The position numbers and the translations under genes were made by a program. The notes beneath the pieces were generated by a model, which had not been told where the DNA came from, did not search any database, and worked only from the letters and a program-made list of their open reading frames with translations. This document shows, piece by piece, positions 1-11,454 of a stretch of DNA of 64,000 bases. Each line of letters begins with the position of its first letter. The stretch's first letter is position 1. Origin of the DNA: Argentina anserina (lineage: Eukaryota > Streptophyta > Magnoliopsida > Rosales > Rosaceae); the NCBI RefSeq assembly GCF_933775445.1, contig NC_065874.1, positions 26,048,501-26,112,500 on the forward strand, written 5' to 3'.

Positions 1-314
1 GGTAGAACTCCGCTTCTTGCAACACTTGTCGTCCTTCCCAAGTCATTGAGAGCTTCAATCAACTATTAACAATAGAATTCTCCAACTCTTTCTTAGAATC
101 CACAATTGACAACTATGTTATACAAAGACACAAAATGTTAATGATCAATTATATATAAAACGAAATAAAAGACATGTTAGTAATTGTATAAATGAAATAC
201 AAGTATAAACGTTAAGGACAATTTTAGTTTTACAACAAATGTGTATGAATATCCTAAAATCTAATTGTTTTTATTCACAACATCCTAATATTTAAGGTAC
301 GTGGAGCAGAAGAG
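1..314. other. AT-rich non-coding flank
   Basis: No open frame, repeat or RNA gene is supported here. The stretch is AT-rich and ends at the CACTA terminus that begins at 315. Confidence 0.5.
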
Positions 315-1331
315 CACTACAAAAAATATGTTATTTGGCCACGGCGCATTACCATAGCAAAAAGTCATTTTGCCGTAGCAAAGTAGTATTTGCTACGGTG
401 TGGCTACGGCAACACCTCTGTAGCAAGTACTGGCGTGGCCAATACTCTTTGCTACCGAAATTCAGCCGTGACAAGGTTAATTGCGACGGCAATAGGAGTA
501 GCAGGATTTCCGACCCATATTTTGCGACTGTTTCTTATACTTCTAATGCCGTCGCTAAAGTAAAATTTACTACGGGATTTTACCGTTGCAACATTACCAC
601 CCAAATACTCATTTTTCACCTCCCGCCTTTTTTTCCCGCCAAATTAGTGAAAAATATATTCACAAAAATTTTGCATTTTTGGCTACTGTATTGTTGCCGT
701 CGCAAATGGAAATCTACTACTTTTTTGTTTTTTTTCCCACAAAACCTGCGTTTCCACACAACTTTCACATAATAATCAAAACAACATTTTTCTTCAAGTG
801 CCAAATGAAAAGTATCCAACTAAAATGTACTGTATCATAATAGCAAAAGGTTACAACATATATTGTAGTGTAGCAAAAAAAGGTCTAGTAGCCATATATA
901 AGACAGTACAAAATGAACACTCAAAAATCTAATTTAGCAAAGTTTTGACAAGTTCTAGCAGATTCAATACATATAGCAAGTGGGAGGTGCAATATCATCC
1001 ATCAACTTTGTTCATCAAACTCCCTATGGCTTCCTTCTGCATTTGGTTGTTCACCAATGGACTCCCTCCCATCTAATGCATGGCCACTAGTTGCATCTAA
1101 AACCTAAGCATCAACAAAACAAAAACTATTGGACAACAACAAATCAATCAATACAATTGTTAACAACAAACAATTTCATCTCCGTACTCACTAACATCAA
1201 GATGAACTTGACATTTTAAAGGTATATCATCGGCTCATTAACATCAATCACCACACCAAGTTATCATTTGTGCAATAAATATATAAAGGTAGTTAAGATG
1301 ATACCTGTCCATTTTGATTCCCCTCTTTGTT

Positions 1332-1625
1332 CTACATTGAACTAATCTGATTCTGAAGTACTTGAAATTGTGTCTGAATCTCTTCCCGAATTAGTGGTTG
1401 AAATAATTCTTTAATATTTGCTACAACAGATTGAGTGATTTTTGCTATCAAGTCTTCACTGATTTGAATATTTTGAGAAGTGGTTGAAGACTGTGGATAC
1501 ACAAAACTACGAGGCACACCAGATCCATAAGTGCGACAATACCCATGTCCATCTTTCCCTACCACTTTATGAAAAATCCGGTCCTTAACAGCAATAAGGT
1601 TTCTCTGGTCCTCAGGCTCAGCCAA
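1332..1625 (-). pseudogene. CACTA C-terminal transposase-like fragment (Ptta/En/Spm family)
   Basis: A 97-residue minus-strand frame contains DRIFHKVVGKDGHGYCRTYG followed by SGVPRS, then a polar helical tail rich in I, E, Q and L (residues 55-97). The DGHGYCRxYGSGVP pattern is typical of the C-terminal plant transposase module that follows TNP2 in CACTA elements. The frame has an ATG and ends at a stop but is only a piece of the usual protein. It lies about 300 bp downstream (in element orientation) of the TNP2 remnant and 1 kb from the CACTA terminus, which fits one decayed element. Confidence 0.65.
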
Positions 1626-1950
1626 TAGGTTGTCCTCATATTCTTTCTACATTCCAGTAAGAATAGAAGTTTAGATTATATACGACTCTCAACAAGATCC
1701 ATATACACCAAGCATCTAAAAACATACACACTTTAACTATCATAAGCTAGGGACCTCTATCCTACTTGTATATTACGTATTGATAATCTTAGGAATGGTT
1801 AATACTATAGCTGCAAATGATACGTAATGTAAACCCACAGTTTAGCCTGCATTGTAAACACAAGATCTGAGATGCAATTGACAACAAAATCAATAATCAA
1901 TATTTCAATTTATCCATAATCAATTCATTTTCTAGGTTGGTGACTTAAGA

Positions 1951-2566
1951 TCATTGGACATGAATGCAATAGGTAAACAAGAATGATGTGGTCTCTTCTG
2001 GAATTGGTTCCTCTAATATTCCCAATAAAGTTTTAAAAGAGTTGTCTGACCAACCATGGAGCACCTTTGCTTGTAGAAGCTGAACCACAAATGATAAGGC
2101 AGTGTGTTTTGTAGAACCAGGGTACAATGGAAGGCTCGCACCTTCTAGCAGCTTTAACAAGTTCTTTGTAGACTCGTTAGGCCCTAAACATGCCGCTGAA
2201 AAGTTCCCCCCCCACATCATGATGATCATTTGCATTTCTATTACCACCTCCTAAAGCTTCCTGAACAAGTCTAACCATATCATCCTCCATATAATTAATG
2301 TTTACATTTTGATCCACTAAATCTATACAACCAGCAACCTCACCATGCTTCTCCCAAACCTTATACTTCTTGATGAAACCATTATCTCGAAGATGCTGCC
2401 ACACCATTAACCTGACATACATATATCTATTGTCGCACTTCCTACAAGGACAATATATCCTTGTCCCTAAAACTTTATTGTTCTAGGCAAATGTTAGAAA
2501 GTTATCTATCCCATCATAATATATTTGTGAGTGCCTATTTGGTAAATCTATCCATGACTTGTCCAT
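1951..2566 (-). pseudogene. CACTA transposase (TNP2) N-terminal remnant
   Basis: The minus strand from ATG 2566 reads MDKSWIDLPNR, then a YYDGIDNFLTFA block, a TAG stop (2485-2483), and continues in the same frame with IYCPCRKCDNRYMYVR and a GFIKKYKVWEKHGE block. This is the transposase-associated module (Cys-rich CPCRKC, then HG/WxxHGE) that opens TNP2 proteins of CACTA elements. A second frame (2247-1951) carries LPLYPGSTKHTALSFVVQLL and a WSDNSFKTLLGILEE block, which matches the start of the TNP2 transposase region. One stop and at least one frameshift are visible, and the catalytic part is missing. The family call is firm from motifs; function is excluded. Confidence 0.8.
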
Positions 2567-3504
2567 AATTATCTCAAGCAGCCTTGTAGATATCTACGTC
2601 AAATAATTATTGAGTTATGATTAGTAACTACCAAACAATATAATGAATTTAATCAAACCATAATCATCATATACACCTTCACAATCCATGTACACCAAAT
2701 CATCCTACAATAAGAAGCGACTGACACAGAAACACAGAAATTCTAACATTACAGTAACTACCAAATAATGTTTGGTACTCAATGTACTTTAAGTTTTTAT
2801 CAATTTCTGAAGTTGGGAAATATTATATCAAAGCCACTATTATATCTAATTATTCACAAAATATTCATATACATCTGTGAGATGATGAGGCTGTAACTTG
2901 CATTTAGTAGAGATCTGTCTATATATTTTTGCTCCCTTGCTTGCTTCATATTTTATAACTGCTTCATGAACTTACCAGAGTTGGCCAACTTCATTGCCAT
3001 GCGGTTTAAATTTTTATCATTATTTTCAATACATCTTTATATGTTTATATAAATATTATCCCTTCTTTTTATTTTATTATTTGTCAATGTGATCAGAAAA
3101 TCCCTTCTTCCATTTGTTTCCAACTGTGTTCTTTTCTCTTAATAGTTTATAGTCATCACATATGAAGTCTAAGTTTACCGTACACACATTATGAAGTCTA
3201 AAATTAAGTTCAGGTAAATGAGTATATATAGGAGGTATGAGTGGGTTGTGAAATCCGTAGCCACACATTTGAAATTTTGGTTTTGTGAATATTTCAACAT
3301 GACAATGACAAAATCAGAAATTTTTACTTGCTTGCAATTGCTAAGTGATTCTTTGGTGAGGTTTGATAGATGATTCAGTTCTTTTACATTGTGTGTGGTC
3401 TGTGAAATGCTTGGGATAGAGTGGTACATTAGGCTGCGTCTCTCTGAATATCATTCTGATTGATGTGTAAGTTAAACAAGAATTATTTATCTACCCACTT
3501 TCAG
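2567..3504. other. AT-rich non-coding stretch
   Basis: No convincing gene. Short open frames on the minus strand at 3077-3429 have no recognisable motif and overlap one another. The right terminus of the CACTA element might lie here or beyond, but no TAGTG-type end with subterminal repeats was seen. Confidence 0.4.
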
Positions 3505-3627
3505 GTCTACACTCTTGGAGGGTTTCTGGTTTTGAAGTGGATATGGGAAAAATATAAGGAAAGAAAGGGTCAAAAGGATGACGGAAAAGAATCTTCTGAT
3601 GATGAACAATCTTCTGTTGATGAATAG
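3505..3627 (+). pseudogene. orphan 3'-terminal exon of a small membrane-type protein
   Basis: A polypyrimidine stretch and CAG acceptor (3502-3504) open a 41-codon frame ending at TAG 3625-3627. It reads VYTLGGFLVLKWIWEKY, then a charged tail (KERKGQKDDGKESSDDEQ...) that ends SSVDE. A hydrophobic helix of about 13 residues followed by a Lys/Glu-rich and then acidic tail looks like the C-terminus of a membrane protein, not random translation. No upstream exon is recognisable in the preceding 900 bp, and transposon debris surrounds it. It may be a captured or stranded gene piece. I do not recognise the family. Confidence 0.4.
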
Positions 3628-4333
3628 GCTTTTCGTATGCAGCAGTAAACCTTTTTGTTAAATGGCATATTCATGATGCAAGTTACTTTCTAGATTCATG
3701 ATATGGTGGTATTAGTACATCTAAACTCAATCGTTTGTAAAGATATGGTGGTAGTAGTACATACTCAAATGGCATATTCATATACATCAGTTCTAAATAC
3801 TTCTGATATACTAATCATAAACAGAAGACCACATTGTTTACTGACATTAGTGTTGAAGTCTATGTACTCAAATTATGACACTTTTATTATGAAACTACAT
3901 CTGCAGTGGCTTAATACATGAATTCAAAATAGGCAATCTCATAAGAAAGAAAAAAGCAGAAAGCAAATTTACTACAATTAAACAACAACTAGAGTCATCA
4001 CGTTCAATTCAATTCAATGAAACAACAACTAGAGTAATAAATAGACAAACAAAACTAGAATCAAATACATACCAAAGAAGATCACAATTTCATGAGCTTG
4101 ACAATGAAATATGCATAAACTAAACAGGAAGTTGTTAAATAAAAACTTGTACCTCTTTCTAAGCTGAAAGATTCAAACTTGAACTGTTTTGACGAGCTGA
4201 GATTAGTCCAAACATGAAGAACAAAACCCAAACCAGCTGGGTTTTTCTGTGCTGATTCAGATACACAATACAATTATACAATTCACAATATAACACAATA
4301 GTAACACTTCAAAGCATTGAGAATTAATCAATT
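3628..4333. other. internal-looking retroelement sequence, no gene supported
   Basis: No supported coding region. If the primer site at 4334-4350 is genuine, this stretch is the 5' internal part of the minus-strand LTR element whose LTR lies to the right. Confidence 0.3.
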
Positions 4334-4350
4334 CCCCGGCAACGGCGTCA
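4334..4350 (-). promoter_or_regulatory. tRNA-Asp-type primer binding site of an LTR retrotransposon
   Basis: The plus strand reads CCCCGGCAACGGCGTCA, one mismatch from the 3' end of plant tRNA-Asp (CCCCGGCAACGGCGCCA). On the minus strand this is therefore a primer binding site. It sits 3 bp from TG at 4354-4355, which would be the inner end of a minus-strand LTR. tRNA-Asp priming is known for Athila/Tat-type Ty3 elements and related non-autonomous elements. Confidence 0.7.
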
Positions 4351-4353
4351 AAA

Positions 4354-6006
4354 TGATACAGCGTTTTGTTAGAACATCTATAAAATACCCTGAAAAACAT
4401 CATCGTTAGTATAGAATAAGCAGGGATCGTTCAGTCCGGGGAATCAAAAGGGCCTCAACACTTATCATGTTATTGGGGGATTTGATTTGGATTCTAAAAC
4501 TACAACGTAAAATAAAATCCTAAATTACTTATATACAAGTGATCAACCATTCATCACATAACTAAAACACGAATTCTACTCATTTAACATGTATCACACG
4601 TATAGAACAACATATAGGCAGCAAGTATTTTTGATTCTTCTTAGTCCATTTCAATTCCAATTCTAATTAGAGTCCGAAGCGGTTCATCTAATCGTTAAGA
4701 CTTCTTAATTATTTAGAATCAACGAAGCGTTCAATCCTAAACATATGCTAAAAAGAGTTCAACATAACGAAGCGTTCTAGTTAAACAACAAAGTAGCACA
4801 TAAGCACATTAAGTCGAATTGGAGACATGTAAGCAAGCATGGCGTCACTCATCTTGATTAAGCATGCAAATTCCTAGAACTATCACAACCCTAAACAAGT
4901 ATCAATAATTGAAACACGAAGCGCATATTCAATCAATGAACACTTTGGTGAATTAAATCGCAACCCTAGGAGAACCATGGCCTTGGCTTCCTCAAGCATT
5001 GATTTAGATGCACAAGTTCAAGGAATTAATTGAAATAAAACCTAAATTAATTTCGAAAACCTACTGCCCATAGCTATTATACACGGCATAGACACATATT
5101 TCATGAGTTCATACAATCAAAACATAAAACCAAAGAAGTCTGAATTTATATTCTTCATATATGAAACAGAAAATAACATCCAATAATTCATTCAATAAAT
5201 TCGAAAATTGCAGAAAATAAAAAGAAAGATTACAAGCCATGGATGAATCACACATTAGAAACCTTGAAGGATGAAGCAATGATGAATTCGGATTTGGAGA
5301 GGCAAGAAGATGAGCACGGCTTGGTGGAGATGGATGAAGTTTTTGGCTTGTAATTTTCTGGAAATTTGGGCAGAATTTCGGCTTTGTTTTTGGGAGAATG
5401 GAGATCGTGAATTGTGAGGGAGGCCATGCCTTTTATAGAGGAAGGAGGAGAGGAGGGGCTGCTAGGGTTTTGAATGGGCTGATCCATGTATTTCCTTTTT
5501 TTTCTTTTCTTTCCTTCTCGATTGAATGATGATCATCTTTGTTGGTCACATGCATTCTCCCTTCTTCTAGACCACATGCATTCTTCAGAATTATCTCTTT
5601 GTTCTCTCCTTCCTTTTTCTTCTTTTGTTTCCTTCTTTTCTTATTCTTTCCATTTAATGGCCGGATGAACCTTCCCTCCTTTAAGGCTGCATACTTCTTC
5701 CTTTTCATCTTATTCAGAAACTAAATTACTTCTTTCTTTTTTCTCCTTTTGTTTCCTTCTTCTCCTCTTTCTTTCCATAATTTCCAAGTCATTATCTCAC
5801 ATTTAATTCTGAAAATAAGGAAAGGAAATAATAAATATAAATCACATATGTTACAGAAATATCGAATAATAAAAATCCTAACCAAACTAGGTTTCCTAGT
5901 TCGACAAGGAATACTACTCTATAGCACTCTCGACAATTTCTGCATTTTACACCCGTTTTAGCACCAAAAGGGAACGAACGTCACTAAAGACTCCTAACTC
6001 GACTCA
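4354..6006 (-). mobile_element. long terminal repeat of a Ty3-type or non-autonomous LTR element
   Basis: The stretch next to the primer site starts TGATAC and can be read to ...GACTCA at 6006, giving minus-strand ends TG...CA and a length near 1.65 kb. It contains short minus-strand frames without known domains and a long pyrimidine-rich tract (5490-5770). It abuts the broken end of the copia polyprotein near 6060, so it probably inserted there or marks a rearrangement. The outer boundary is inferred from the TG/CA rule only; no second LTR or target duplication was identified. Confidence 0.4.
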
Positions 6007-6059
6007 ATGACTCTATACTACAATAATAAGGGCTAAGTAAAGTACGAATGAAGGTAAAA

Positions 6060-8345
6060 ATATGTTAAGAACGTCGCACAAAGTGCTCCTATCAATTGCT
6101 TCCTTCCACTTCAGCCAATTTGCTATGCGTTCACATTCATCTATAGAGCGAGGTTCAACGTCGTCGTCAAATATGATCTCATATGCGAGGGAAAAAAACG
6201 AAAACGTCATCAATGCGTGTGGTGGCTTGGTTTCGGACCGATTGCTCACTTGTGTAGTTCATTGAGATTTCGTTATTCTCTGGCATCAAACATGGTTCCA
6301 TAGCGTCCTACGGTAACACTTGAGTTGATTCATGATCATAGCTGTAATCGTAGATAACTTGATACGATGGAAGTTTATCGTTGATAACGCGTTGTGCCTT
6401 AGTCATTCGCTTCTTTCTAGGCTTTAAATCCTTAGAGTTTATCGGTCTCCCCCTTTTTCTTTGATGAGCCGAGGCAGAAGCTACTCCATGTCGGTCCATC
6501 TCGGCATCGTCGCCACAAGTGGCGCTAGCAGCGCAGCCGCGTACGGCCGCATTACCGCTGGCTGCCATCCCATTGTCAGGGACAGTGCCAACGGTGCTAG
6601 GTCCAGGTGCTTGTCTTCCACGCCCGTATTACAAGATATCCAACCGTGACGGTACATTTGCGGCAGGTATGTTTGATCTCGTCACTTTAGCAATATCTAC
6701 AAAGTCATCAGGCTTCGAATCCACAACTTTTTAGAGGTCGATAATGCGTTGCACTTCTTACTCACTTTGAGCAGTGCGGAAATTATAATGAGACATATTG
6801 GGGACACACCATGTCAATTCCTGACGTTCATTTGGAATGATAACATTCCCATCTCCCCCTAACGACGAGAATCATGTCTCATCAAAGTGACAATCTGCAA
6901 ATCTTGCAGTAAAGATATCTCTGGTGGTTGGTTCTAAGTAGCGGACAATTGTTAGGGAATTATAGCCAACATAGATACCTAATCGTTTCTGAATACCCAT
7001 TTTAGTACGCAGTGGAGGTGTAATAGGCACATAAAAGGCGCAACCACATATACGTAAGTGTGAAATATTGGGTTCGTAACCAGTAACCATCTGGTACGCA
7101 CTAAACGCTTGGTTTGCCATGGGTCTGAAACGAATAAGTGTTGCTGGATGCAACACTGCATATCCCCACACAAGGACCGGCAGGTTAGTACCCATGACCA
7201 TAACCCGAGCAACAAGCTAAATACGCTTGATGGTAGCCTCTGCTAGACCGTTCTATAAATGAACATGAGGAACGAGATGTTCAACTTCGATCCCAATAGA
7301 AATGCAGTAATCATCAAAAGTTTTGGAGGTGAATTCTCCAGCATTATCCAAACTAATAGATTTGATAAGATGGTCAGGATGGTGAGCCCTAAGTTTGATG
7401 ATCTCAGCTAATAACTTAGCAAATGCAGCATTCCTTATGGATAACAAAGCGACATGTAACTAACGCGTCGATGCATCAACCAATACCATAAAATATCTAA
7501 AAGGTCTCCATTCTGGTTGAATAGGTCCACAAATGTCACCTTGAATACGTTGTAAGAATTAAATGTTCTCGGTTGAAGCCTTGGCAAATGAAGCACTTCC
7601 TTGAAATTTAGCAAGAGAACAAGCTTTGTAAAACGAGCGATGGGCATCAGAGATTTCCATGGAGACATTAGAAAGCATGGGAGACATCATAAGCTCCTGT
7701 GAAGGAGGGGATGCCACCACCGACGGCCTGAATGTCGTGGAGCTGCCGAGAGGGGCAAGCTCGGCCTCACCGTGCAGTGCACGGGTAGGCACGGCCTCTC
7801 CGTGTGGAGCACGAGTGAGGTGGTCCTCCAATCGCTTCCGAGACTTGAAAAATGGATGATCATGTAAATTCTTAAGGTTTCTAATCATCATATCACGTCC
7901 AGGGTGCCCGAGAAGGGCATGCCAAAGCATATACGAGTCCGAATCACAAAAGTTGTGTTCAACCGCATATAATTCAAAGATTCGAATGGAAGTAAGATAC
8001 AAACCATTCCCGAGACTCTTCATCTTCTCTAAGATGCGGCGCTGGCCTTCTTTCTCTGAGGTAACACAAGATATTTCTCTCATTTCTCAACATAAGTATT
8101 GAGGTGAAAACCATTGGCACGTATGTCCTTAAAACTTAGCAAGCTGCAGGGAGATTCGGTTCTTAAATAGTGTTAACGATGTTGAGAGTCGTACCATTAG
8201 GAAACATAAAAGAAGCGGTACCACTTCCTTGAATGAAGGATTTTCAGCCAATCATTGTAGTCATCGAAAAAATCGAAAACACTAGATCCGTGAACAATTG
8301 CCTGTGCCGTAGAACAGTGTGGGTGGTTCCGCAATCAGCTAGACA
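6060..8345 (-). pseudogene. copia polyprotein remnant: protease, integrase and RT linker
   Basis: Reading leftward, 8345-8240 gives CLADCGTTHTVLR, the copia protease site with the usual D-S-A/G changed to D-C-G. Frame 8083-7559 gives the GAG-pre-integrase signature MLWHALLGHPGRDMMIRNL. 7447-7253 gives SISLDNAGEFTSKTFDDYC, an integrase core piece. 7201-6872 gives ANQAFSAYQMVTGYEPNISH, RICGCAFYVPI and a GIYVGYNS block, the integrase C-terminus of this copia group. 6568-6308 has KRGRPINSKD, and 6249-6060 has SIDECERIANWLKWKEAI, the entry to RT. Pieces lie in different frames with several stops, so the gene is dead. Confidence 0.85.
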
Positions 8346-9195
8346 CTTTATTTCGCCGCAGGACATCTATAAAATGAAAATTAAGAGAGTCAGCGATACG
8401 GGAAAAATTATGTACAATACACCGTAGAATATTGTAAGAAAATGGATCAGAACAAAGTGTGATCCCATCGAATGTATCACGTGACAATAGTACTACACTA
8501 TTCAACTAAAGAGTTGGTAAAACAAGGTATTAAAGCAGTGAAATACCAAATAGTAAACTAGGGTGGTAGAAACCATCCAAAATCGGTGTAAAAACACACT
8601 TTAAAAGAATGTCAGTGAGTGGAGATAACGGAATTGGAGAAATCTGGAAAATTAAACCGAAAACCAAAACAAGGTTAAATTTGGACTGGGAAAACGTGGC
8701 AACAAAAATTGCTAAAAATATGCTGGAAAATGACAAGAAACGACAAAAAAATCGCCGGAAATCAACGACGCCGATTGCTGGAAAACCAGCCGGTATAGAG
8801 GCCGAAGCTGCATGTCTGACAGGGGACACCGGCAGGAACAGGGTAGTGGCGTCGAAAACGCCAGAAAGTGGCCTGAAACCCCTGAACAGTAACTAGATAC
8901 GGCTAAGAGGCTAAAACGATGTCAATTTTTGACCTTGCGATGTTCATTTTCCATATTTTAAGTTTCAAATTCACAATGTAGTGCTATTGGGGTCCCATGT
9001 AACCCAAAAACATCTAATTTAAAAACCACATGAGTTGTACATGTTGATCATCATGCTAAGTGTAAGGTAAATAAAATTCTCAAAGAGATCGACTTGTAAA
9101 CAAGAAATTAAGAAATTTTATTGAATGCCAATCTTTAATACATCACACACGAACTTCTAATTCCAAAATACTATTACAAAGTCAATGAAAATAAC
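8346..9195. other. unassigned segment inside the copia remnant
   Basis: About 0.85 kb between the protease remnant and the nested MITE shows no copia motif on either strand. Two overlapping opposite-strand frames (8609-8896 plus, 8829-8530 minus) lack recognisable domains. It may be another decayed insertion. Confidence 0.35.
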
Positions 9196-9662
9196 TAGGG
9201 GTGGGAGTTGGTACCGAAAAAATGGTACTGAAACCGACATTCCCGTACCGAATACCGACGGGTCGGGATGAATCGGTAAAATGTCTTCGTCCCGTACCGA
9301 ACTTAATACCGAAATTTTATAAACTGTACAGTTCAGTATATGTATAATTCATACCGAATGTATAAAATATATTAAATATATGCATTTTAAATATATTTTT
9401 TAGTTTTTTAGGTCTACATTATACTTTTAAAGACTTAGAATGTTAATTTACATTAGCTAATAGTTATAAATAGATAAAAATACATGCAAAAATGTACAAT
9501 TTTACCGAACCGAACCCATCCCGAATTGATATGTACAGGTTCAGTTCGGCATTAAGTTTCAAATTTACGATCCCGAACCGAAACCGAATAAATTATCGGT
9601 ATCACTATCGGTATCGGCCGAATCCCGAACTGAACCGTACCGGTCCCAGCCCTAAAAATAAG
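9188..9662. mobile_element. hAT-type MITE with 8-bp target duplication
   Basis: The element spans 9196-9654 (459 bp). It begins TAGGGGTGGGA and ends TCCCAGCCCTA, an imperfect terminal inverted repeat of hAT type. The flanks are AAAATAAC (9188-9195) and AAAATAAG (9655-9662), an 8-bp duplication with one mismatch. The body is rich in CCGAACCG/CGGTACCG-like motifs in both orientations, so it can fold on itself. No transposase is encoded; the open frame at 9492-9698 is a by-product of these repeats. Confidence 0.8.
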
Positions 9663-9760
9663 AATGACGGTCGGCTACAACAATACTTGAAATCATAAAG
9701 CTAGAATAAGCTAAAAATGACTAATCAAAGTCGGGAGTATCCATTATAGGAGCCGGAGGC

Positions 9761-10768
9761 TTAGTTGGAAGCAAGGGGCTCGGGTTTCATGGAGATGTGG
9801 TGAGTCTCGATCTCAGGTTCCTCATCTACATGGTTCGATTTGGGTTGTATAAACTTCTTGTAGGCGGAGTATGCCTTGATCATCTTTTTGCTAGCGCGGC
9901 AGTCGCGATTAAAGTGCTTAAATGAGCCACATTTGAAGCATGAAGACTTGCCATTACCAGAATTGGAGAGATGAGGAGGCACACGGCCTCCTTGTGGTTT
10001 GGGACGGGGACGGCCTCCCTCTGACGGTTCGGCGCCGCCATCATCACGGGTCCAAGTGTTGGACTTGGGCAGAGAATGGCTTGGTTGCGTTCCACCACGA
10101 GAATTGTTACTTTGTTGCTGGTGTGGAGCATTCCTTGATTGATTATGTTGCTTAGGAGCTTTTCCATAGTTAGACTTTGGCGTAGCAATCTTTTTAGTGC
10201 CAACACGTCTATTTTTATTGTTGAGGAGGATCTCAGAATGCCTCTCCTTCTTTGCCAAGAGCGCCATTAAGTCGGCACAAGTCCAGATCTTCTCTTCCTC
10301 TACATGAGTGCGGTACGTATGAGTTTGAACCTCATAGTTGATTGAAAACGTATCCAATGTCTTATTGAGAAGATCTAGATCAGTCTTGAGGACACCAACA
10401 GTGCCAAGGTCGGATTGCAGGCATATCATACCCTGATTGAAGTCATCCACTCTCTTATAGTCCAATATACGGATGTTATTCACAGAGAAGCTTATCATGA
10501 ACGTTGTTGTACCACAAACGAAGTTTGTCCCATAATTCTTTAGGATATTTTACGTTAAAATATTGCCTCTTGAGAGTAGCATGGATGTGATGTCTCATGA
10601 AAATGAGAGCTTGAATCTTGGTCATAGGTGGGAAATTAGCAGAGGGTCGGCAAACATGCCTTGAATCCCTCGACTCTCAAAATGGAGCTTCATGTCAGAA
10701 ACCCAGCGGTGGTACTTCTTGCTTTCAAGATCAAGAAGGCCAAATTCTGGTCGCGATGACGACGACAT
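9761..10768 (-). pseudogene. copia gag remnant with CCHC zinc knuckle
   Basis: The start lies at ATG 10768, reading MSSSSRPEFGLLDLESKKYH then RWVSDMKLHFESRGI, which is the copia gag N-terminus. The frame stops near 10620, resumes in another frame (KIQALIFMRHHIHATLKRQY), and shifts again into the long frame 10498-9761. That frame carries the UBN2-type gag block and, at its C-terminal third, CFKCGSFKHFNRDC, a C-x2-C-x4-H-x4-C knuckle that binds element RNA. At least two frameshifts inactivate it. Confidence 0.85.
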
Positions 10769-11152
10769 CTACAAAAAGAATACGGAATCAATTAGATTCA
10801 ACTATAACATGAATTAGAAGGGGTGACGTACATGGTCACAAGAAAAATCAATGCAAACGGCAATACACACGATCGGCCCAAAATAGTAGTGCACTCAGGC
10901 GACCACACGAAATCGATTAACTTTTTTTTTTAAACAATCGTGACTTCTCCAGGACCGTCACATGAAAAACATCGACCAAAAGAAGAGTGGCGAGTTCCCT
11001 CTTTTTAGCCGTCTAGGCACTAGGCGGTGACTGTCTGCCCGGCTACCGCTTAGCGTTTGTTCGAACTTTGGGAAAAAATAGCTTGAAAGGGAAACAAAGA
11101 AAATTCAGACCATAGAAGCAAAGCAAGGCGTGGTTAGTGTGGTTGTCTACAA
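10769..11152. other. upstream region of the minus-strand copia element
   Basis: This is where the 5' leader and LTR of the element should lie. No TGGTATCAGAGC-type primer site was found on the minus strand, so the leader appears lost or diverged. Confidence 0.35.
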
Positions 11153-11454
11153 TACCTTGAGGTATAACATACCTTTAATTACAACATTTTGAACCAAAAT
11201 TTAGTTTTATTGAACTAAAATAAAACTAAATTTACAACATTAAAAACAAAGTTACAACAAGTGTTTTTTATATCTACAAATAACTAATTAAATTTCTTAC
11301 AATGATAACTATTTATTCATAATCTTGTAAGATGTTATATGTGAAATAATTATAACTAATAAAATTATATTTACCTAAAAATCACTTTGATTATCATAAT
11401 GATAATAAATTTGTTATGATATCGGTAAATAAAGATATCATATACCTCGAGGTA
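11153..11454. mobile_element. possible AT-rich MITE with palindromic ends
   Basis: The block begins TACCTTGAGGTATA (11153) and ends TATACCTCGAGGTA (11454). The ends are inverted copies, and each end is itself nearly palindromic (TACCT-TG/CG-AGGTA). The interior is AT-rich with no coding content. No clear target duplication was seen, so the call is tentative. Confidence 0.35.

Larger units (their letters stand above)
315..2566 (-). mobile_element. CACTA (En/Spm-type) DNA transposon remnant
   Basis: The left end starts with CACTACAAAAAA at 315, the classic CACTA terminus, preceded by GAG as a possible 3-bp target site. The next 400 bp are packed with short subterminal repeats of the types GCTACGG, CCGTAGC and TTGCTACGG in both orientations, as CACTA transposases require. 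Minus-strand coding remnants follow: a transposase-associated N-terminal module near 2566-2250, a TNP2-like piece at 2247-1951 and a C-terminal plant-transposase piece at 1625-1332. That order runs toward the 315 end, so 315 is the 3' end of the element. No matching right terminus was found, so the true right limit is unknown. Stops and frame changes make it non-autonomous. Confidence 0.75.
6060..10768 (-). mobile_element. degenerate Ty1/copia retrotransposon, minus strand
   Basis: Going leftward on the minus strand there are gag with a zinc knuckle (10768-9761), protease (about 8345-8240), GAG-pre-integrase (about 8083-7830), integrase (7450-6870) and the linker to reverse transcriptase (6568-6060). 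That is the copia order, integrase before RT. The RT and RNase H domains are missing, cut off at about 6060 where the long LTR-like block begins. No LTR of its own was recognised. A hAT-type MITE is nested at 9196-9654, and roughly 0.8 kb at 8345-9195 has no copia similarity and may be another insertion. Confidence 0.8.

Noticed and set aside
5433..5724. Overlapping open frames on both strands
   Set aside because: They lie in a pyrimidine-rich low-complexity tract inside an LTR; composition, not coding, explains them.
9492..9698. 68-codon plus-strand open frame
   Set aside because: It is the translation of the CCGAACCG-rich arm of the MITE at 9196-9654 and runs past its end.
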